DNA from: Candidatus Binataceae bacterium
GTDB lineage: Bacteria > Desulfobacterota > Binatia > Binatales > Binataceae
Assembly (NCBI GenBank): GCA_015478645.1
Contig: JADMIL010000015.1
Span: 1 to 55,149 of the forward strand
Length of the DNA stretch: 55,149 nt
Direction: 5' to 3'
Part shown: piece after piece, positions 52,035 through 55,149 of the stretch
Position numbering within the stretch: the stretch's first letter is position 1
Layout: each line of letters opens with the position of its first letter
Translations under genes and position numbers: made by a program
The notes under the pieces: model-generated
What the model was told of the DNA's origin: nothing
Database searches by the model: none
The model's input: the letters and a program-made list of their open reading frames with translations, nothing else

Positions 52035-52835
52035 ATGGAAGCGACCATCAACAACAACGGCGCGGGCGACGCCGCTATCGTCGTGCGCAATCTACGCCGG
52101 CGTTTCGGGCGCCAGCAGGTGCTCAATGGCGTCGACCTCGCCTGTCCGCGCGGCGAAATCACGACCATCGCCGGGCCTAGCGGATGCGGCAAGACGGTCC
52201 TGCTCAAGCACCTCAACATGTTGCTGCGCCCCGACACCGGCTCGATCGTCATCGATGGCCTCGAGGTGACGAAGATCGGCGAACGCGAGCGCGACGAAGT
52301 GCGCGAGAAGTTTGGGATGCTCTTTCAGGCCGGCGCGCTGTTCGATTCGATGACCGTGTTCCAGAACGTAGCCTTTCCGCTGGTCGAGTTGACCGCGCTC
52401 GGCCGCGGCGAAATCGCCGACCGGGTCGCCGAGACGCTCAAGGCGGTCGGCCTGCAGGGCATGGAGAACAAGTTCCCCTCCGAGATGAGCGGTGGTATGC
52501 AAAAGCGCGCGGCGCTGGCCCGCGCCTTGATCCGGCGGCCGAAAATCCTCATGCTCGACGAGCCGACGACCGGTCTCGATCCGACTCGCACTCATCAGAT
52601 TCACGAATTGGTGCGCGCGACCCAGCGCCAGTTCGACCTGACCGCGGTGATGGTCAGCCATGACGTCCCCGCGGTGTTCGAGTACTCGGACCGAATCGCG
52701 TTCATGCACGGCGGCAAAATGGAGATTAACGGACCGGTGGAACAGGTGATGGCGGCGCACAACGAAAAGTTTGAACTGTTCCTGGCCGGCAAAGCGTCGG
52801 GAATCGATGGACCGCCGGCGGCGGTCGCGAGTTAG
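52035..52835 (+). CDS. mlaF: Mla ABC transporter ATPase MlaF
   Basis: A 266-residue ABC ATPase with Walker A GPSGCGKTVLL, Q-loop FGMLFQAGALFDSMTVFQNVAFPL (the Mla-type GALF motif), signature EMSGGMQKRAALARAL, Walker B ILMLDEPTTGLDP and switch His in VSHDV. All catalytic motifs are intact. Works with MlaE and MlaD. Twenty-three bases after mlaE. Confidence 0.96.
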   Translation: MEATINNNGAGDAAIVVRNLRRRFGRQQVLNGVDLACPRGEITTIAGPSGCGKTVLLKHLNMLLRPDTGSIVIDGLEVTKIGERERDEVREKFGMLFQAGALFDSMTVFQNVAFPLVELTALGRGEIADRVAETLKAVGLQGMENKFPSEMSGGMQKRAALARALIRRPKILMLDEPTTGLDPTRTHQIHELVRATQRQFDLTAVMVSHDVPAVFEYSDRIAFMHGGKMEINGPVEQVMAAHNEKFELFLAGKASGIDGPPAAVAS

Positions 52836-52841
52836 CGGCCT

Positions 52842-53399
52842 ATGTACGCGAGTCGAACTACACAGCTTATTGTCGGGGTCTTCACCCTGATGGGCATCCT
52901 GGCGCTGGGCTACCTGTCCGTGCGCTTGGGCAACGTCGCGCTGTTTCCCGCGCCGAGCTACACGGTCTATGCGAACTTCGACAATATCGCCGGGCTGCGC
53001 AATAACGATCGCGTCGAGATCGCCGGCGTCAATATCGGCCGCGTCTCCGCGATCACGCTCGCAAATAATCGCGCCCACGTGTCCTTGCGGATCAATCAGG
53101 GCGTCGGGGTCGACAGCGACGCGATCGCCTCGGTCCTGACCAGCGGTCTGATTGGCGACAAGTTCGTCTCGATCCAGCTCGGCTCCGGTGACGATCTCAA
53201 AGAAGGCGGCACTATTGTCAATACCCAGTCGGCATTTGTGCTCGAAAACGCGATCGGCAGTCTGATCAACAACATGGGCTCCGGCAGCAAAAGCGCCAGT
53301 TCAGGCGCCAGCAGCGGCTCAGATACCGGCGACGCCGTCCCCAGTCCAGCCGCGAGCGGCGGCTCGCCAACCGGCGGGGCCGGCGGCGGAAAGAAGTAA
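52842..53399 (+). CDS. mlaD: Mla periplasmic MCE-domain protein MlaD
   Basis: A 185-residue protein with an N-terminal anchor helix (about 7-27), one MCE domain (about 37-120: YTVYANFDNIAGLRNNDRVEIAGVNIG, SGLIGDKFVSIQLGSG) and a Gly/Ser-rich C-terminus (about 150-185). MlaD hexamers form the lipid channel above MlaE. Length matches E. coli MlaD (183). Six bases after mlaF. Confidence 0.95.
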   Translation: MYASRTTQLIVGVFTLMGILALGYLSVRLGNVALFPAPSYTVYANFDNIAGLRNNDRVEIAGVNIGRVSAITLANNRAHVSLRINQGVGVDSDAIASVLTSGLIGDKFVSIQLGSGDDLKEGGTIVNTQSAFVLENAIGSLINNMGSGSKSASSGASSGSDTGDAVPSPAASGGSPTGGAGGGKK

Positions 53400-53406
53400 G
53401 GATTAA

Positions 53407-54114
53407 ATGATTCCATTGCAACTCGACACGATGGTTACGCCCGCACTGGCCAATCCTGCTGGCGGCGCGCGGCGCGGAATTCACGGCCCGCTAGCGCGTG
53501 CGCTGGCCGCTCTGCTCTTGATGCTCGCGGCCTCCGGCGCGTTGGTCCCGGCCCCCGTGATGGCCGATCCCGGCAGCACGCCGTTGGGCGTCGCGCAATC
53601 GATGGTTAACCGCGCGATCGCGATCATGGCCAACAAAGCCGTCCCGGTGACCCAGCGTCGGCGGGAACTGCGCGCCGCAATCGAGTCGAGCTTCGATTTC
53701 ACCGAGATGTCACGTTCGGCCCTGGGCTACAACTGGCGCAGTATCACGCCCGCCCAGCGCACCGAGTTCACCCAGCTTTTCACCGCCTTCATCGAAGACG
53801 CCTACCTGAGCAAGATTCAGGACTATTCCGGCCAGCAGGTCCAGTTCAGCGGTCAGACTCAGCTCGGCCCCGGCTATACCCAGATCGACAGCACGCTCGT
53901 GCAGCCGGGCAAGAACGCGATTGCGATCAACTATCTGCTGCTGCAAAAGAACGATTCGTGGAAGATTTACGACGTTACGGTCGACGCGATCAGCATCATC
54001 TCGAACTACCGCAACCAGTTTAATCGCGTAATCAACGAAAAAGGCTTCAACCAATTGATCGCCGATTTGCGCGCCAAGCAGCAGCAGTTGGCATCCCAGT
54101 TGGGTGGCAATTAA
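53407..54114 (+). CDS. mlaC: Mla periplasmic phospholipid-binding protein MlaC
   Basis: A 235-residue Ttg2D/MlaC protein. After a longish leader (hydrophobic core about 33-50, cleavage near VMAD) come the family blocks RRRELRAAIESSFDFTEMSRSALGYNWRSITPAQRTEFTQLF and NDSWKIYDVTVDAISIISNYRNQF. MlaC shuttles lipids between MlaA and MlaD. AAGGA precedes the ATG. A later ATG in the leader could be the true start. Confidence 0.94.
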   Translation: MIPLQLDTMVTPALANPAGGARRGIHGPLARALAALLLMLAASGALVPAPVMADPGSTPLGVAQSMVNRAIAIMANKAVPVTQRRRELRAAIESSFDFTEMSRSALGYNWRSITPAQRTEFTQLFTAFIEDAYLSKIQDYSGQQVQFSGQTQLGPGYTQIDSTLVQPGKNAIAINYLLLQKNDSWKIYDVTVDAISIISNYRNQFNRVINEKGFNQLIADLRAKQQQLASQLGGN

Positions 54115-54258
54115 CGATTAGGAGAGTGCTGCTGGCTGGCGATAGGCACTCTTGGCTAAGGCAAAATTGCTCTCATCAGAGCATGACAACCGACTTGATC
54201 CACGCTAAAGTCTGCGCCGTAAGTCGGCGATAACCGGCGGCCGGTGGGAGGATTTCAG

Positions 54259-54993
54259 TTGAAGACCATTTTCGTGACCTTGGTGTTGGCGATGAGCCTG
54301 ATGACGGCTCCGGCGTTCAGCGCGGACCAGGCTCCGCCGCCGCCCGGACCACCGGGCGCCTATGCGCAGACCTATGGCGATCCGCTGGCACCATTCAACG
54401 AGAAGATGTTCTGGTTCAACCTCAAGCTCGACAAGTACGTGCTGCATCCGGTGGCCAGCGGCTACGCCTTTGTGCTGCCCAAGCCGGCCCGCGTAAGTGT
54501 GGGCAATTTCTTCGATAACGTCAATTTCATACCGCGCTTTGCCAACAACCTGTTCCAGCTCAAGATGGCCGATGCGGGTGGGGAACTGGCGCGCTTCGGG
54601 ATCAACAGCACGCTCGGCGTGGGCGGCTTCTTCGACGTCGCCGACGACTGGTTCGGACTCAAGCAGCACAACAACGACGGCGGTCTGACGCTCGGCCATT
54701 ACGGCGTTGGCCAGGGCGCTTACATCGTCTGGCCGGTGCTCGGACCGTCGACCGTGCGCGACACGGTCGGGTTCGCCGCCGACAGCGCAATGTGGCCGTT
54801 ATCCTACTTCGTGCCATGGTACATCTGGCTGCCGACCGATGCGGGTAAGGTGGCAATTGAAGCGGTTAACTATCGCTCCCTGCATCTCGACCTGTTCGAG
54901 GATGTCGATCGCTACGCGATCGATCTCTACGGCGCGGTGCAGGACGGCTATTTGCAGCGGCGCCAGGTGCGTCTGACGCAAATCAACCAGTAG
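54259..54993 (+). CDS. mlaA: Mla outer-membrane lipoprotein-like component MlaA (VacJ)
   Basis: About 244 residues, probably from a TTG at 54259, since GGGAGGA lies six bases ahead; a GTG at 54244 is the alternative. Signal peptide (about 2-22, ending AFSA) without a lipobox Cys, so it may not be a lipoprotein as in E. coli. Family motifs: DPLAPFNEKMFWFNLKLDKYVLHPVA, FFDNVNFIPRFANNLFQ, FGINSTLGVGGFFDVADDWFGL, TLGHYGVGQGAYIVWPVLGPSTVRDTVG. MlaA removes phospholipids from the outer leaflet. Its linkage to mlaEFDC differs from E. coli. Confidence 0.93.
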   Translation: MKTIFVTLVLAMSLMTAPAFSADQAPPPPGPPGAYAQTYGDPLAPFNEKMFWFNLKLDKYVLHPVASGYAFVLPKPARVSVGNFFDNVNFIPRFANNLFQLKMADAGGELARFGINSTLGVGGFFDVADDWFGLKQHNNDGGLTLGHYGVGQGAYIVWPVLGPSTVRDTVGFAADSAMWPLSYFVPWYIWLPTDAGKVAIEAVNYRSLHLDLFEDVDRYAIDLYGAVQDGYLQRRQVRLTQINQ

Positions 54994-55018
54994 CCATTTA
55001 CTGAGGGTGATTTTCCGG

Positions 55019-55052
55019 GAGCCGCGGGCCATCAGGTCCGCGGCTCTTTTTC
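55019..55052 (+). terminator. Rho-independent terminator of the mla operon
   Basis: GAGCCGCGGGCC-atca-GGTCCGCGGCTC forms a 12-bp stem (one G-T pair) followed by TTTTT, 26 bases after the mlaA stop. Confidence 0.9.
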
Positions 55053-55097
55053 GTTGCGCGGAGATGCGGCGATCGTGGCCTCGCACGCGGCCGGCGG

Positions 55098-55149
55098 CTA
55101 GGGAACCTCTGCACAAGTTAGGTTGTCATTCTGAGCGCAGCGAAGAATC
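55098..55149. repeat. Left half of palindromic repeat at contig end
   Basis: From CTAGGGAACCTCTGCACAAG to gcgaagaatc the sequence is identical to the left half of the complete element at 46033, apart from one base (cgcag for cgccg). It stops just before the central palindrome. Relative to the complete copy only 7 bases separate it from the first base of the window. Confidence 0.85.

Overview
The window is GC-rich bacterial chromosomal DNA from a Gram-negative organism: it encodes a Mla outer-membrane lipid-transport set, a secretin and periplasmic proteins. The mix of a heme/siroheme cluster with CcsA, a Tad/Flp pilus, an F420-pathway guanylyltransferase (CofC), a luciferase-like oxidoreductase, DUF2203 and GloVer-repeat proteins suggests an uncultivated deltaproteobacterium-like lineage (a Binatia/Desulfobacterota-type genome would fit). 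That placement is inference; no rRNA is present to fix it. Both window ends lie inside copies of one palindromic repeat that also occurs whole at about 46.03-46.15 kb, so this is probably a metagenome contig broken at repeats.

Layout. 0.2-6.9 kb: a secreted beta-propeller protein, then on the minus strand a serine hydrolase, a luciferase-like oxidoreductase, a YceI protein, a VOC protein, an RlmI-type rRNA methyltransferase and MoaC. 7-10.3 kb: TrxB, an ICMT-like methyltransferase, a HlyD-type adaptor and an ABC ATPase that breaks off after its Q-loop next to an inverted fragment resembling a permease C-terminus. 10.3-15.4 kb (minus): RNase HI with a Cys-rich tail, glycogen synthase, a possible small ORF and Lon. 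15.5-20.75 kb (plus): DUF2203, a tightly coupled DUF4149/HAD/TIGR00725/PaaI operon, a GloVer-repeat protein and a short QueG-like Fe-S protein. 20.8-27.5 kb (minus): the tetrapyrrole cluster, in transcription order precorrin-2 dehydrogenase, ccsA, hemA, hemC, cobA-hemD and hemB, which runs from glutamyl-tRNA to uroporphyrinogen III and branches to siroheme. 27.7-38.9 kb (plus): DUF192, then the Tad pilus locus (flp1, short TadG-like, flp2, TadE-like, cpaB, cpaC, cpaE/tadZ, cpaF/tadA, tadB, tadC) closed by a terminator. 39-46 kb: tRNA-Asn(GTT), a small coiled-coil protein, a TrmJ-like methyltransferase, a metallophosphoesterase, VOC and HAD proteins, an 811-residue TPR protein and a methylmalonyl-CoA epimerase-like protein, then the repeat. 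46.2-50.4 kb (minus): CPA2 antiporter with Usp-like domains, dienelactone hydrolase, TPR/SH3 lipoprotein. 50.6-55.05 kb (plus): cofC, then mlaE-F-D-C-A with a strong terminator.

How the parts work together. The heme cluster supplies tetrapyrroles, and CcsA links it to cytochrome c maturation. The Tad locus carries secretin, ATPase, platform proteins and two near-identical pilins, but no prepilin peptidase (TadV/CpaA) or TadD lipoprotein is visible here. Sigma-54-like promoters and shared inverted repeats precede flp1 and the TadG-like gene, which suggests dedicated regulation. The Mla operon holds the MlaA outer-membrane component together with the inner-membrane ABC parts, and no MlaB is seen. 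I found no CRISPR array, prophage, complete insertion sequence or defence system. No clearly new system stands out; the least ordinary signals are the palindromic repeat family, the broken ABC transporter and the pilin control regions.
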